Positions 7,625 through 15,945 of a DNA stretch of 26,286 nt are shown piece after piece. Origin of the DNA: SIG440 sp045591035 (lineage in GTDB: Bacteria > Bacillota > Clostridia > Monoglobales > Monoglobaceae); contig JAZNSG010000011.1 in assembly GCA_045591035.1 (NCBI GenBank), forward strand, positions 1 to 26,286. The letters are read 5' to 3'. The notes below the pieces were generated by a model. The model was not told where the DNA came from and searched no databases. It was given only the letters and a program-made list of their open reading frames with translations. The translations under genes and the position numbers were made by a program. The first letter of the stretch is position 1; each line of letters starts with the position of its first letter.

Positions 7625-8602
7625 TTAAGCGCACATGCCTATTATACATAAAACAATTGTCACTAACGAAAACACAACAACTATTTTCTTTTCACTCCAT
7701 CCACACATTTCAAAATGGTGGTGTATGGGACTCATTTTAAAGATTCGTTTGCCTGTTTTTTTGAAATAAGCTACCTGAATAATTACCGAAAGTGCTTCAA
7801 AGACGTATACAAAACCTACAATCAAAAGTGCAATTGGATTTTTCATATAAATTGCCATAGACGCTACCGCCCCGCCCAAAAACAACGAGCCTGTATCTCC
7901 CATAAAAACTTTCGCAGGGTGACTGTTATAGATGAGAAATCCTAAAAGTCCGCCGATTAAAGCAGCTGCAAACACCATAACGGGAGTAGCGTTTTTATTG
8001 TTTGACACAAAAAGGTAAAACATAGCCACAAACACTGTCACAAATGACGCCAGACCATCAAGACCGTCTGTGAGATTCACGCTGTTTACTGCCGCAAGAA
8101 TAACAAGTATTATAAAAGGGATATACCCAAAATAAGTTAAGTCAAGATAGAAATCGATAAAGGGAACTTTTATTTGTGTATCAACAACATTTCCGCATAC
8201 CATCCACACCGAAAAAATAAGTGCCACAAAAAACTGTAATGCAAATTTCTGACCTGCTTTTAGCCCTAGATTTCGTTTCAATATTACCTTTATGTAGTCA
8301 TCTAAAAACCCGATTGCTCCGAACCCAAGACTTGCACCTATAATTGCCAATATACCACCAAAAGCCGATGAATCTGTATATAAACGGAAGATAATAATAC
8401 CCACAGCAGATGCTAAAACTATCGAAAGTATAAACATAAGTCCGCCCATAGTGGGAGTACCTGACTTGCTCTTATGCCAGGAGGGTCCTTCTTCCCGAAT
8501 TTCCTGGCCAAATTTTATTTTGTGAAGAAAGGGGATAAAAAACAACCCCGATACAGCCGATACAATAAATGAAACAAACGCAATTATCACTAATTTAATC
8601 AT
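7625..8602 (-). CDS. mraY: Phospho-N-acetylmuramoyl-pentapeptide transferase MraY
   Basis: MraY is the integral membrane enzyme that moves phospho-MurNAc-pentapeptide onto undecaprenyl phosphate, making lipid I. The 325-residue protein has about ten membrane helices and the family motifs: SGTPTMGGLMF near 47-57, GFLDDYIKV near 98, NLTDGLDGLA near 175, VFMGDTGSLFLGG near 232, and the PIHHHFEMCGWSE loop near 292. The start is ATG with a GGAGG site 6 bases upstream. It follows murF by 23 bases. Confidence 0.97.
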   Translation of the reverse strand: MIKLVIIAFVSFIVSAVSGLFFIPFLHKIKFGQEIREEGPSWHKSKSGTPTMGGLMFILSIVLASAVGIIIFRLYTDSSAFGGILAIIGASLGFGAIGFLDDYIKVILKRNLGLKAGQKFALQFFVALIFSVWMVCGNVVDTQIKVPFIDFYLDLTYFGYIPFIILVILAAVNSVNLTDGLDGLASFVTVFVAMFYLFVSNNKNATPVMVFAAALIGGLLGFLIYNSHPAKVFMGDTGSLFLGGAVASMAIYMKNPIALLIVGFVYVFEALSVIIQVAYFKKTGKRIFKMSPIHHHFEMCGWSEKKIVVVFSLVTIVLCIIGMCA

Positions 8603-8625
8603 CTTATCCTCCGTCTGATGCTATT

Positions 8626-10032
8626 TTAATTTTCAGGCAACTGCTGTGCCACAAAGTCCGCAATGACCTCCAGGTGAACACCCCTTGAGCCCTTAAAAAG
8701 AACTATGTCATTAGCACGTAAAAGCTTCATAATATGTTCATTTGCCTCAATACTGCTTTTGAAAACATATATATTCTCCGGATTAAAACCCAAAGACTTT
8801 GCCCCTTCTTTGACAAGCTCTCCCATATCTCCTACAGCAATCAAGCAATCCAAATCATATTGTAAACAAAGCTTACCCAAATCTTTGTGAGCTTCGGCAG
8901 AATATTCTCCGAGTTCCAGCATATCTCCCAAAACTGCAACTTTGCGATATGGTTTGTCTTTGTCTTTAGGTTCTGTCATTGAAAGAACATCAAGTCCGGA
9001 TTTCATTGAGGTGGGACTTGCATTATAACAGTCCTTTATCAAAATTCTGTCGCAAAGCTCCAGAATATTCTGGCGCATTCCCGACGGAACGAAATCACCT
9101 ACGCCATGAATTATCTTATCTGAAGGAATTTCGTATATCATTCCCACAAGCATTGCCGCAAGAGCATTATACACATGATGTTCTCCCGGAACATTAATTG
9201 TAGCATTCCATATTTGTCCCATAAAGTCTGCTTCAAACTCAGTCCCCCAAGAATGTTTTATCAGGTTTCGGGCAACTATATCACAGTCAGCATTTTCAAC
9301 ACCATAAGTAAGTGTCTCAAAAGGAATCTTTCCGACCACTTCTTTCAAGTAGGGATCATCGCCGTTGAGTACAACCATTCCGTCAGCTGAAAGTCCCTCC
9401 AATATTTCAAGCTTTGCCTTTAAAATATTCTCACGGCTTCCAAGAAACTCAATATGACAAAATCCAATATTGGTAAGCACGGCTACATCAGGTTTCGTAA
9501 TCTTTGTAAGTCGGGAAATCTCGCCGAAATTGCTCATTCCCATTTCAAAAACAGCTATATTATGCTTCTTTTCCATTCTGAATACAGTCAAAGGCAATCC
9601 GATTTCGTTGTTGAAATTACCTTCTGTTTTCAACACTTCAAATTGAGTTTCAAGAACCTTTGAAATCATATCCTTTGTGCTGGTTTTCCCTACGCTCCCG
9701 GTTATAGCAATTGAGGGCACAGAAAAACAAGCACGATACTCCATAGCAATACTGCGAAGTGCCTCATAGGTATCCTTTACCATCAAAACAGGCAAACCGT
9801 CCGGATTGTCGAAGCTTCTGTCAACCACACAGCAAACAGCACCGCTTTCGATTGCGGACTTTGTAAAGGTGTGACCATCAAACTTTTCACCCCTGAGTGC
9901 TACAAAAACAGAACCTGGGGTTATTTTTCTGCTGTCTGTTATTACATCAGTTACAAAAACCTCTTTATCACAGTTAAAAAGGCTTCCGTCACAAACCGAT
10001 TCAAGTTGTTTCAGAGAAAGGATTTTCTCCAC
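8626..10032 (-). CDS. murF: UDP-MurNAc-tripeptide:D-alanyl-D-alanine ligase MurF
   Basis: MurF adds D-Ala-D-Ala to the nucleotide tripeptide, completing the cytoplasmic precursor. The 468-residue product has an N-terminal UDP-binding Mur domain (DSRKITPGSVFVALRGEKFDGH), the ATP P-loop ITGSVGKTSTKDM near 110-122, the central motif EGNFNNEIGLPLTVF, EMGMSNFGEI, and the C-terminal DCYNASPTSMKSGL and AVLGDMLELG segments characteristic of MurF rather than MurC, D or E. The start is GTG, with AGGAG 9 bases upstream. It follows murE after 12 bases and is very likely cotranscribed. Confidence 0.97.
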   Translation of the reverse strand: MEKILSLKQLESVCDGSLFNCDKEVFVTDVITDSRKITPGSVFVALRGEKFDGHTFTKSAIESGAVCCVVDRSFDNPDGLPVLMVKDTYEALRSIAMEYRACFSVPSIAITGSVGKTSTKDMISKVLETQFEVLKTEGNFNNEIGLPLTVFRMEKKHNIAVFEMGMSNFGEISRLTKITKPDVAVLTNIGFCHIEFLGSRENILKAKLEILEGLSADGMVVLNGDDPYLKEVVGKIPFETLTYGVENADCDIVARNLIKHSWGTEFEADFMGQIWNATINVPGEHHVYNALAAMLVGMIYEIPSDKIIHGVGDFVPSGMRQNILELCDRILIKDCYNASPTSMKSGLDVLSMTEPKDKDKPYRKVAVLGDMLELGEYSAEAHKDLGKLCLQYDLDCLIAVGDMGELVKEGAKSLGFNPENIYVFKSSIEANEHIMKLLRANDIVLFKGSRGVHLEVIADFVAQQLPEN

Positions 10033-10044
10033 ATTGCACCACTC

Positions 10045-11490
10045 CTAATTTTCCGATGCGTCAATCAATTTTAGAACTATTTCACGCTCGTCAAATACTA
10101 TTGTTCTGTCCTTGAGCACCTGATATGGCTCGTGCCCCTTACCCGCCAACAAAACTATATCATCCTTTTTCGCGTTATCTATGGCATACTCGATTGCCTC
10201 AAACCTGTTCTCTATAGCGATATATTGACAATCAGTTTCTCTCATTCCCTCAAGGATATCCTCGATTATTTGCGAGGGTTCTTCGCTTCTTGGATTATCA
10301 CTTGTTACTATGCAATAATCTGACAGCTGACCGGCAATTTTTCCCATCTGAGGTCTCTTTGTTTTATCCCGGTCTCCACCACAGCCAAAGAGTGTAATAA
10401 CTCTGCCCTTTGCAAAATCACGAATTGCTTTCAGAATATTAAGCAAACCATCAGGAGTATGGGCATAGTCAATTATTACCGTATAATCCGTGTTTGTCTT
10501 CACAACCTCTATTCTTCCCTTAACTCCCGATGCAGACCTCAGTCCGTTTGAAATTTCTTTCAGCGAAAGACCTGCCGCAAGACAACACCCTGCCGCAGTA
10601 AGAGCATTGTAAACCGAAAACCGTCCGGGTATCGAAAGCTCAATATCGGTAGTTTCTCCCTTGTGGCTTAATTGGAAAGCCACACCCGTTGATTTATATT
10701 CAATATTTTGAGCAAGTATTCCGCCCTTCTCTGTGCTGTAATCAAGCACTTCGCACTCACAGGCACTTCTCATTTTGTCAAAACACTCATCATCGTGATT
10801 TAAAACTGCAGCCTTACATTTTCTGAATAACTGAGCTTTCGCCAAGACATAGTTTTCCATTGTTTCATGAAAATCCAGATGGTCCTGGGTTACATTTGTA
10901 AACGCCCCGATATCAAACTCGCACGAAGCAACTCTGTCAAGGGCCAAAGAATGTGACGACACTTCCATCACAACAGTATCCACATTTTCCTCCGCCATAC
11001 GACTAAACAGCTCCATAAGTTCAAGGGAATCCGGAGTTGTGTGATGGGATGGGATTATCTCATCACCTATCATATTCTGATTTGTGCCAATGAGCCCAAC
11101 TTTTTGCCCAATGCTCTCCAAAACAGCTTTCACAAGATAGGTAGTGGTGGTCTTTCCGTTCGTGCCCGTAACTCCTATTAATTTAAACTTCTTGTACGGT
11201 TCTTCATAATATGCTGCCGCCATATGGGCAAGAGCATACCTTGTGTTTTCTACCATTGCTGTTGTTACCGCTAAATCTTCAAGTTCTTTCTCAGAAACAA
11301 TTGCAACAGCGCCCTTTTCAAGGGCATCTTCAATATAGTCATGCCCGTCGGTTTTGAAGCCGGTGATACAAACAAATACATTCCCCGGTTTTACCTCTTT
11401 CGAATTGAAAGCAATCCCCGAAATCTTTATTTCTGCATTACCCTGCAGTTTTTTAATTTCAACACTTTTTAAAAGTTCAGATAAAGTCAT
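10045..11490 (-). CDS. murE: UDP-MurNAc-L-Ala-D-Glu ligase MurE, meso-DAP type
   Basis: MurE adds the third amino acid of the peptidoglycan stem. The 481-residue protein has the N-terminal substrate domain, the P-loop GVTGTNGKTTTTYLV (106-120), the TTPDSLELMEL substrate region near 151, VMEVSSHSLALDRV, VIIDYAHTPDGL, and FGCGGDRDKTKRPQMG. The specificity motif at 398-401 is DNPR followed by SEEP. DNPR binds meso-diaminopimelate; lysine-adding enzymes differ here. The cell wall is therefore predicted to be DAP-type. The start is ATG after GAGGGGA. It lies 35 bases after the PBP gene. Confidence 0.97.
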   Translation of the reverse strand: MTLSELLKSVEIKKLQGNAEIKISGIAFNSKEVKPGNVFVCITGFKTDGHDYIEDALEKGAVAIVSEKELEDLAVTTAMVENTRYALAHMAAAYYEEPYKKFKLIGVTGTNGKTTTTYLVKAVLESIGQKVGLIGTNQNMIGDEIIPSHHTTPDSLELMELFSRMAEENVDTVVMEVSSHSLALDRVASCEFDIGAFTNVTQDHLDFHETMENYVLAKAQLFRKCKAAVLNHDDECFDKMRSACECEVLDYSTEKGGILAQNIEYKSTGVAFQLSHKGETTDIELSIPGRFSVYNALTAAGCCLAAGLSLKEISNGLRSASGVKGRIEVVKTNTDYTVIIDYAHTPDGLLNILKAIRDFAKGRVITLFGCGGDRDKTKRPQMGKIAGQLSDYCIVTSDNPRSEEPSQIIEDILEGMRETDCQYIAIENRFEAIEYAIDNAKKDDIVLLAGKGHEPYQVLKDRTIVFDEREIVLKLIDASEN

Positions 11491-11525
11491 AATTTCCCCT
11501 CACTTTACCGAATATAAAATTATTG

Positions 11526-13754
11526 TTAATCCCGCACCTCAGAGAATGCAAAGTCCAAAGTGATAACCGTTCCCGGTTCAACAACCGTCCCGGCTGCAGG
11601 TGACTGGGACGAACAAATTGCCGTACCGCCGGACGTTGACAGCCCCTTTATCCGGACGTTCAGCCCGGCATCTGTTATACCTTTATTTGCCTCGGCAGCC
11701 AGACAACCCACCACATTGGGAACCGTAACATTCTTCTTTACTTCTTCGCCCTCAGTGTAAGCTACCACCTTTGACTCTCTTGCAATTTTCGAAAAAGCAC
11801 GTGGAACCTGGTTAAGAACTATGTCTCCCTGTCCACGGAAGGTAATATTAACACCCTCCTGCTTCAAAATCAGTTCCGCATCCTTTCTTGTTTTTCCGGT
11901 TATGTCGGGAACTGTAATATCAATCATAGCCAATTCTTCCTCAGTATATTCAGGCTCAACCCCCAGATATTGAAGGCTCTCTTCAAGGATATTCTTCACA
12001 ACAGGAGCCGCAATAATACCACCATAATAAACTGCTCCCACAGGAGGCTGGTCAAGAATAACAAGACAAGCAATCTCCGGGTCATCAGCCGGTGCGAATC
12101 CTACAAATGAAGCAACATATTTTCCATTACCACGAGGTTGTTTCTCAGATGTTCCGGTCTTCCCTGCAATACGATATCCTGCAAGATAAGCATTTTTACC
12201 GCCGCCCTCAGAAACAACAGACTCAAGGATATTACACATGGTCTTGCTTGTTTCTTCGGAGATTATCTGTCTTACAACCTCAGGCTCGTAATTTTCAACT
12301 ACATTCCCATTCTCATCTACAAGCTGCTTTACAAGATGCGGTTTCATAAGCTTTCCGCCATTCGCCACAGCAGAAACCATGGTAATCATCTGAAGAGGTG
12401 TGATATTAAAACTTTGCCCGAACGAAGATGTGGCAAGGTCAATTTCTTTGAAATTTTCAGCCGCGTGAAATATACCGCTGGTTTCACCCGGGAGTTCAAT
12501 ACCTGTTTTCTCGCGGAATCCAAAACCCTTAAGGTATTCCATAAATTTTGTCCTGCCTACCCTTGCCCCAACTTCAATAAACACCGGGTTGCAAGAATTT
12601 TGTACTCCCTGCACAAAAGTCTCCGCCCCATGTCCGTTTCTGTTAGCACAACCGATTGTGCGGTCTGCAACCTTTATTGACCCTCCGCAGTAAAAATGGT
12701 CTCCCAATCCAACAACGCCCTCTTCTAAAGCCATTGATGCAACCGCTATTTTAAAGGTAGATCCGGGTTCATAAGAATCCACAACTGCCTTATTTCGTCT
12801 TAAAAATTGTGTAACCTCAGTAATTCTTGAACTGTATTCCGCCCCATCAAGAGACTCAAGTTCTTTCTTTATATCAGGGTACTTCTCTTCTACCGCCTCA
12901 GTAACAACAAAAGGTTGATTCAGGTCATAATCAGGTTTCGTTGCCATAGCCAAAATCTCACCTGTTTTTACGTTCATTACGATGGCAGCCGCGCCCTCTT
13001 CAAGCTTGTTCTCAAGTCGTGCGTTTTCAAGGTGCTTTTCAGTAAAATGCTGAATAGACTCATCTATGGTCAAAACAACGTTTTTCCCATTCTGAGGCTC
13101 ATAATAACTTTCATAGTTGTCAGGAATTTCAAGCCCTGCTGTTTTATTTGCGGACACAATTCTGCCCGGAACACCCGTAAGCTGTTCATTGTATACCATT
13201 TCAATGCCTTCAAGACCTTGATTGTCGCTTCCCACAAAGCCGATAACCTGAGATGCAAAATTTCCATAAGGATAATAGCGTTTTGTGTCCTCAGCGAACC
13301 GAATACCATCGAGCTTGTATTCTTGTACATATGCCCGTACCTCATCAGCTTTATCCTTTTCAACTTTCTGCTTTATATATTCAAAGCTGGAATTTTTGTT
13401 GATTTTCTTAAGAACTTCTTCTTCATCAAGCTCCAATATCTCCCCAAGCCTTTTTGCAATTTGTTCAGGTGTCTGTTTTTTATTACTCCTTACGTTCTTG
13501 GGAGATATACTTATTGTCTCTACGCTTAAGTTACTTGCCAAAGGCTTCATATTCCTGTCATATATAACACCTCTGACGGGAGTAATCATATTGTCGCTTG
13601 TCTGCTGTTCACGGGCAGCCAAAGAAAGCTCCTCACCGCGTATAATCTGGAGCCACGCAACTCTTCCTATTAAAAGAAAAAAAATCAAAATTGCCGCCGC
13701 CAGCAGAATTATGATTCTCTTCCTCTGTTTGAATGTGCTTTGTTCGCTTCGCAC
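11526..13754 (-). CDS. Class B penicillin-binding protein with two PASTA domains (PBP2B/SpoVD type)
   Basis: This is a class B transpeptidase that crosslinks septal or spore peptidoglycan. The 742-residue product has one N-terminal membrane helix (about 14-35), the dimerisation/pedestal domain (including PVRGVIYDRNMKPLA), and a transpeptidase domain with all three active-site motifs: SxxK in EPGSTFKIA (Ser332), SCN at 387-389, and KTGT at 532-535. Two C-terminal PASTA domains follow (VPDITGKTRKDAE near 630 and VPNVVGCLAAEAN near 690). PASTA-bearing members include PBP2B and SpoVD of Bacillus; one gene occupies this position here. GTG at 13754 is chosen because it follows GGAGG by 7 bases. A 91-base gap to ftsL holds a TATAAT, so a dedicated promoter is possible. 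Confidence 0.95.
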   Translation of the reverse strand: MRSEQSTFKQRKRIIILLAAAILIFFLLIGRVAWLQIIRGEELSLAAREQQTSDNMITPVRGVIYDRNMKPLASNLSVETISISPKNVRSNKKQTPEQIAKRLGEILELDEEEVLKKINKNSSFEYIKQKVEKDKADEVRAYVQEYKLDGIRFAEDTKRYYPYGNFASQVIGFVGSDNQGLEGIEMVYNEQLTGVPGRIVSANKTAGLEIPDNYESYYEPQNGKNVVLTIDESIQHFTEKHLENARLENKLEEGAAAIVMNVKTGEILAMATKPDYDLNQPFVVTEAVEEKYPDIKKELESLDGAEYSSRITEVTQFLRRNKAVVDSYEPGSTFKIAVASMALEEGVVGLGDHFYCGGSIKVADRTIGCANRNGHGAETFVQGVQNSCNPVFIEVGARVGRTKFMEYLKGFGFREKTGIELPGETSGIFHAAENFKEIDLATSSFGQSFNITPLQMITMVSAVANGGKLMKPHLVKQLVDENGNVVENYEPEVVRQIISEETSKTMCNILESVVSEGGGKNAYLAGYRIAGKTGTSEKQPRGNGKYVASFVGFAPADDPEIACLVILDQPPVGAVYYGGIIAAPVVKNILEESLQYLGVEPEYTEEELAMIDITVPDITGKTRKDAELILKQEGVNITFRGQGDIVLNQVPRAFSKIARESKVVAYTEGEEVKKNVTVPNVVGCLAAEANKGITDAGLNVRIKGLSTSGGTAICSSQSPAAGTVVEPGTVITLDFAFSEVRD

Positions 13755-13801
13755 AAAAATTCCTCCAAACAAGTATAACTGTTTTTTATTTTCTGTTATT
13801 C

Positions 13802-13831
13802 ATTATATTTCCCAATTAGCTATCAATATAC
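13802..13831 (-). promoter_or_regulatory. Possible internal promoter before the PBP gene
   Basis: In the 91-base gap between ftsL and the PBP gene the minus strand has a TATAAT (13802-13807) inside AATATAAT, and GTATATT (13825-13831) 15 bases before that octamer. The arrangement resembles the sporulation sigma-E pattern (KMATATT, 14-15 bases, CATACAAT) with about three mismatches. No convincing sigma-A -35 is at 16-18 bases. This is a weak call based on motif resemblance. Confidence 0.25.
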
Positions 13832-13845
13832 CAATTATTCTTAAA

Positions 13846-14358
13846 TCATCTGAAGATATTAAGTGTTCCGGTCATCATACCGGTTACACCGTCTATTTTC
13901 ATCTTCTTTTCTTTTTCAGCGGTTTCAATTTCTTCGCCATTCTCAGCCAGGTCCTCCATGGGCAACTCAACATACACCATCTGATGTCTTTCAGGACGCA
14001 TCATACCGAACTTTTCTTCAGCCATGGTCTGAAGCTGGTTTAAATCAACTGTTTTGTCTATCTTCACCTGCAACGCCTGATTTGATGCAACTATGCTGTT
14101 GTATTCCGCTTTCAGCTTTGCAACACTTTCGTTTGCTTCATTTATTTTCACATAACCATTTACCATTGTAAACGCCAACACAAATGCCATAACCACATAC
14201 AAAGCAGAGCCAAAACCTTTTTTAGTATTGGCTTTTGTCTCTTTGCTTGTTCTTGCATTTGGTGTCCGAAGTTCCTTATGCAAATTCTTGTTGTAATCAG
14301 CACTTGGTCTCTCGAGTTTTCGAGCACTGCTTGAATTATAATCATATAAATTTGCCAA
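13846..14358 (-). CDS. ftsL: Cell division protein FtsL
   Basis: A small bitopic protein of 170 residues: a polar, basic cytoplasmic segment of about 50 residues, one membrane helix (about 50-67), then an extracytoplasmic coiled coil (KINEANESVAKLKAEYNSIVASNQALQ, about 72-105) and the conserved LNQLQTMAEEKFGM segment typical of FtsL-like septal initiators. FtsL partners FtsQ/DivIB and DivIC/FtsB to recruit and activate FtsW and its PBP. Position between rsmH and the PBP gene is diagnostic. The start is TTG, 8 bases after AAAGGAGG. Sequence similarity in this family is low, so the call leans on architecture and context. Confidence 0.88.
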   Translation of the reverse strand: MANLYDYNSSSARKLERPSADYNKNLHKELRTPNARTSKETKANTKKGFGSALYVVMAFVLAFTMVNGYVKINEANESVAKLKAEYNSIVASNQALQVKIDKTVDLNQLQTMAEEKFGMMRPERHQMVYVELPMEDLAENGEEIETAEKEKKMKIDGVTGMMTGTLNIFR

Positions 14359-14373
14359 AGTGAACTCCTCCTT

Positions 14374-15312
14374 TTATATTTTTTTTACTGCTCTCAGCTT
14401 TGCACTGTGAGCTCGAAAATTCATTTCAAGTTCGTCTTCACTGGATAAAATTGGTTTTTTTGTTAAAATCTCAACCTTGGGAACCTTTCCGCAAACGCAA
14501 ACGGGGAAGTTTTTCGGGCACTCGCAACCTGATGCCAACTTTTGAAAGGTTTGCTTCACTATTCTGTCCTCAAGGGAATGGAATGTTATCACAGATAAAA
14601 CTCCGCCGGGCTTCAGCACCTCAACAAAATCCTCAACAGCCTGTCCCAATTGTTCAAGTTCTCCGTTTACCTCAATTCGTATCGCCTGAAAAGTGCGCTT
14701 TGATGGGTGCTTGTCCGCAAATCTTGCTTTTGCGGGAATTGATGACTTTATTATTTCAGAAAGCTGAAATGTCGTCTCAACCGGTCTTTCGCTTCGCGCC
14801 GCAACAATACCACGTGCAATTTGTCTCGCAAAGCGTTCCTCTCCGTAGTCAAAAATTATTTGCGCAAGTCGGGTCTCGCTGTATTCGTTAACCACCTCAT
14901 AGGCACTGAGAGAATCTTCACGGTTCATTCTCATATCAAGCCTTGCATCCATATTGTAACTGAATCCGCGTTCTGCCGTATCAAGCTGAGGTGACGAAAC
15001 TCCCAAATCAAGGATTGCTCCATCAATTGAATCTATCTTAAGTTCTTTCAGTATTTCTTTTATGTTGAAAAAATTATTATGAACTGTGGTAACCATATTC
15101 TTATATGGTATGAGCCGCTCCGTTGCTGCGTTTATAGCCGTTGTATCACGGTCAACCCCAATGAGTCTGCCATTTTCTGAGAGCTTTGAGCAAATAAGTG
15201 CTGAATGTCCGCCACCGCCCAATGTTCCGTCAACATAAACTCCATCAGGCTTCACATCAAGCAATTTCACACTTTCATCAAGCAGAACCGAGATATGTTT
15301 GAATTCGTTCAT
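14374..15312 (-). CDS. rsmH: 16S rRNA (cytosine-1402-N4) methyltransferase RsmH (MraW)
   Basis: RsmH methylates C1402 of 16S rRNA in the decoding centre using S-adenosylmethionine. The 312-residue protein shows HISVLLDESVKLL at the N-terminus, the SAM motif YVDGTLGGGGHSALI (27-41), GAILDLGVSSPQLD near 98-111, RGFSYNMDARLDMRM, and the C-terminal GGVLSVITFHSLEDRIVK and FRAHSAKLRA segments, all hallmarks of the family. Its ATG overlaps the mraZ stop codon (ATGA), so translation is probably coupled to mraZ. It is followed by ftsL after 15 bases. Confidence 0.97.
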   Translation of the reverse strand: MNEFKHISVLLDESVKLLDVKPDGVYVDGTLGGGGHSALICSKLSENGRLIGVDRDTTAINAATERLIPYKNMVTTVHNNFFNIKEILKELKIDSIDGAILDLGVSSPQLDTAERGFSYNMDARLDMRMNREDSLSAYEVVNEYSETRLAQIIFDYGEERFARQIARGIVAARSERPVETTFQLSEIIKSSIPAKARFADKHPSKRTFQAIRIEVNGELEQLGQAVEDFVEVLKPGGVLSVITFHSLEDRIVKQTFQKLASGCECPKNFPVCVCGKVPKVEILTKKPILSSEDELEMNFRAHSAKLRAVKKI

Positions 15313-15734
15313 ATTCCCAAACGCTCCATTGCTTTGGCAATTTCTTCGGATTCAAAGGAAGAATCCATCATATACTCGGACCACTTATCCTTAGCCCAGA
15401 TTTCAGCACGATTTGAAACGCCAAGTATAACAATTTCTTTTTCAAGTCCCGCATACGCCCTGAAACTTGGGGGAATAACCGCTCTCCCCTGGGAATCAAT
15501 TTCACATTCACTTGCACCGCTGAAGAAAAATCTTCGGATTTTTTGAGCGTCTGCTCCACGAAGTGCCAAAAGCTCTTGCTGAAAACCCTCCCACTCTTTG
15601 ACAGAGTATGCATAAAGGCAATTATCAAGACCTCTGGACAGCACAAAAGTCCCGCCCAAGTCATCTCTGAACTTTGAGGGGATGCTGACTCTGCCTTTTG
15701 AGTCAAGATTATGATAATACTCGCCTATAAGCAT
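15309..15734 (-). CDS. mraZ: Transcriptional regulator MraZ
   Basis: MraZ is a ring-forming DNA-binding protein with two AbrB-like swapped-hairpin domains that represses its own dcw operon. Both repeats are visible, each with the DxxxR signature: DSKGRVSIPSKFRDDL near residues 10-25 and DSQGRAVIPPSFRAYA near 85-100. I place the start at ATG 15734 (MLIGEYYHNLD), 8 bases after GAGGTG, giving 141 residues, close to the usual 143; an upstream in-frame start would add nine unlikely residues. It is the first gene of the cluster, overlaps rsmH by 4 bases, and has matching binding-site repeats directly upstream. Confidence 0.97.
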   Translation of the reverse strand: MLIGEYYHNLDSKGRVSIPSKFRDDLGGTFVLSRGLDNCLYAYSVKEWEGFQQELLALRGADAQKIRRFFFSGASECEIDSQGRAVIPPSFRAYAGLEKEIVILGVSNRAEIWAKDKWSEYMMDSSFESEEIAKAMERLGI

Positions 15735-15766
15735 CTGGGTTTCACCTCGTTTGCTTAACAAATTTC

Positions 15767-15807
15767 ATTCCACTTTATGGGTATTTTGTTCCACTTCGTT
15801 CCACTTT
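15767..15807 (-). promoter_or_regulatory. Array of three MraZ boxes upstream of mraZ
   Basis: On the minus strand three direct repeats occur: AAAGTGGAAC (15798-15807), GAAGTGGAAC (15788-15797) and AAAGTGGAAT (15767-15776). The first two are 10 bp apart and the third 21 bp further, about one and two helical turns. GTGG-containing direct repeats with this phasing are the known MraZ operator pattern. They cover the predicted transcription start and leader, consistent with autorepression. Confidence 0.8.
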
Positions 15808-15812
15808 CTTAT

Positions 15813-15841
15813 ATATTACTACACTTTTTTATAATTTGCAA
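15813..15841 (-). promoter_or_regulatory. Sigma-A-type promoter of the dcw cluster
   Basis: TTGCAA (15836-15841) and TAATAT (15813-15818) on the minus strand are 17 bases apart, each matching consensus at four of six positions. An alternative -10 reading, TATATAA, overlaps by a few bases. The predicted start falls at the edge of the first MraZ box. This would drive mraZ and the genes downstream. Confidence 0.6.
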
Positions 15842-15901
15842 TAGTTTTTTAAAAATTTTTTTAATAAATTTGAAAGAAAATTTTAACATAATTGAAACAT
15901 A

Positions 15902-15931
15902 AAAAACCGTCCCAAAAATGGGACGGTTTTT
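15902..15931 (-). terminator. Intrinsic terminator after the ABC permease
   Basis: AAAAACCGTCCCA and TGGGACGGTTTTT form a 13-bp perfect stem with a 4-base loop, 15 bases after the permease stop codon and followed on the minus strand by T residues. The A/T flanks make it potentially bidirectional. It separates the YtrA-like operon from the dcw promoter. Confidence 0.92.
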
Positions 15932-15945
15932 GAGCTGTTACTCAT

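Noticed and set aside
13285..14043. Plus-strand frame of 252 codons opposite the PBP gene and ftsL
   Set aside because: It spans the junction of two real genes in antisense, has no start signal, and its Ser/Leu/Ile-rich runs reflect reverse-complemented Lys/Glu codons.
15809..15835. A fourth MraZ box in AAAAAAGTGTAG
   Set aside because: It lacks the GTGGA core and lies between the promoter elements out of phase with the other three boxes.
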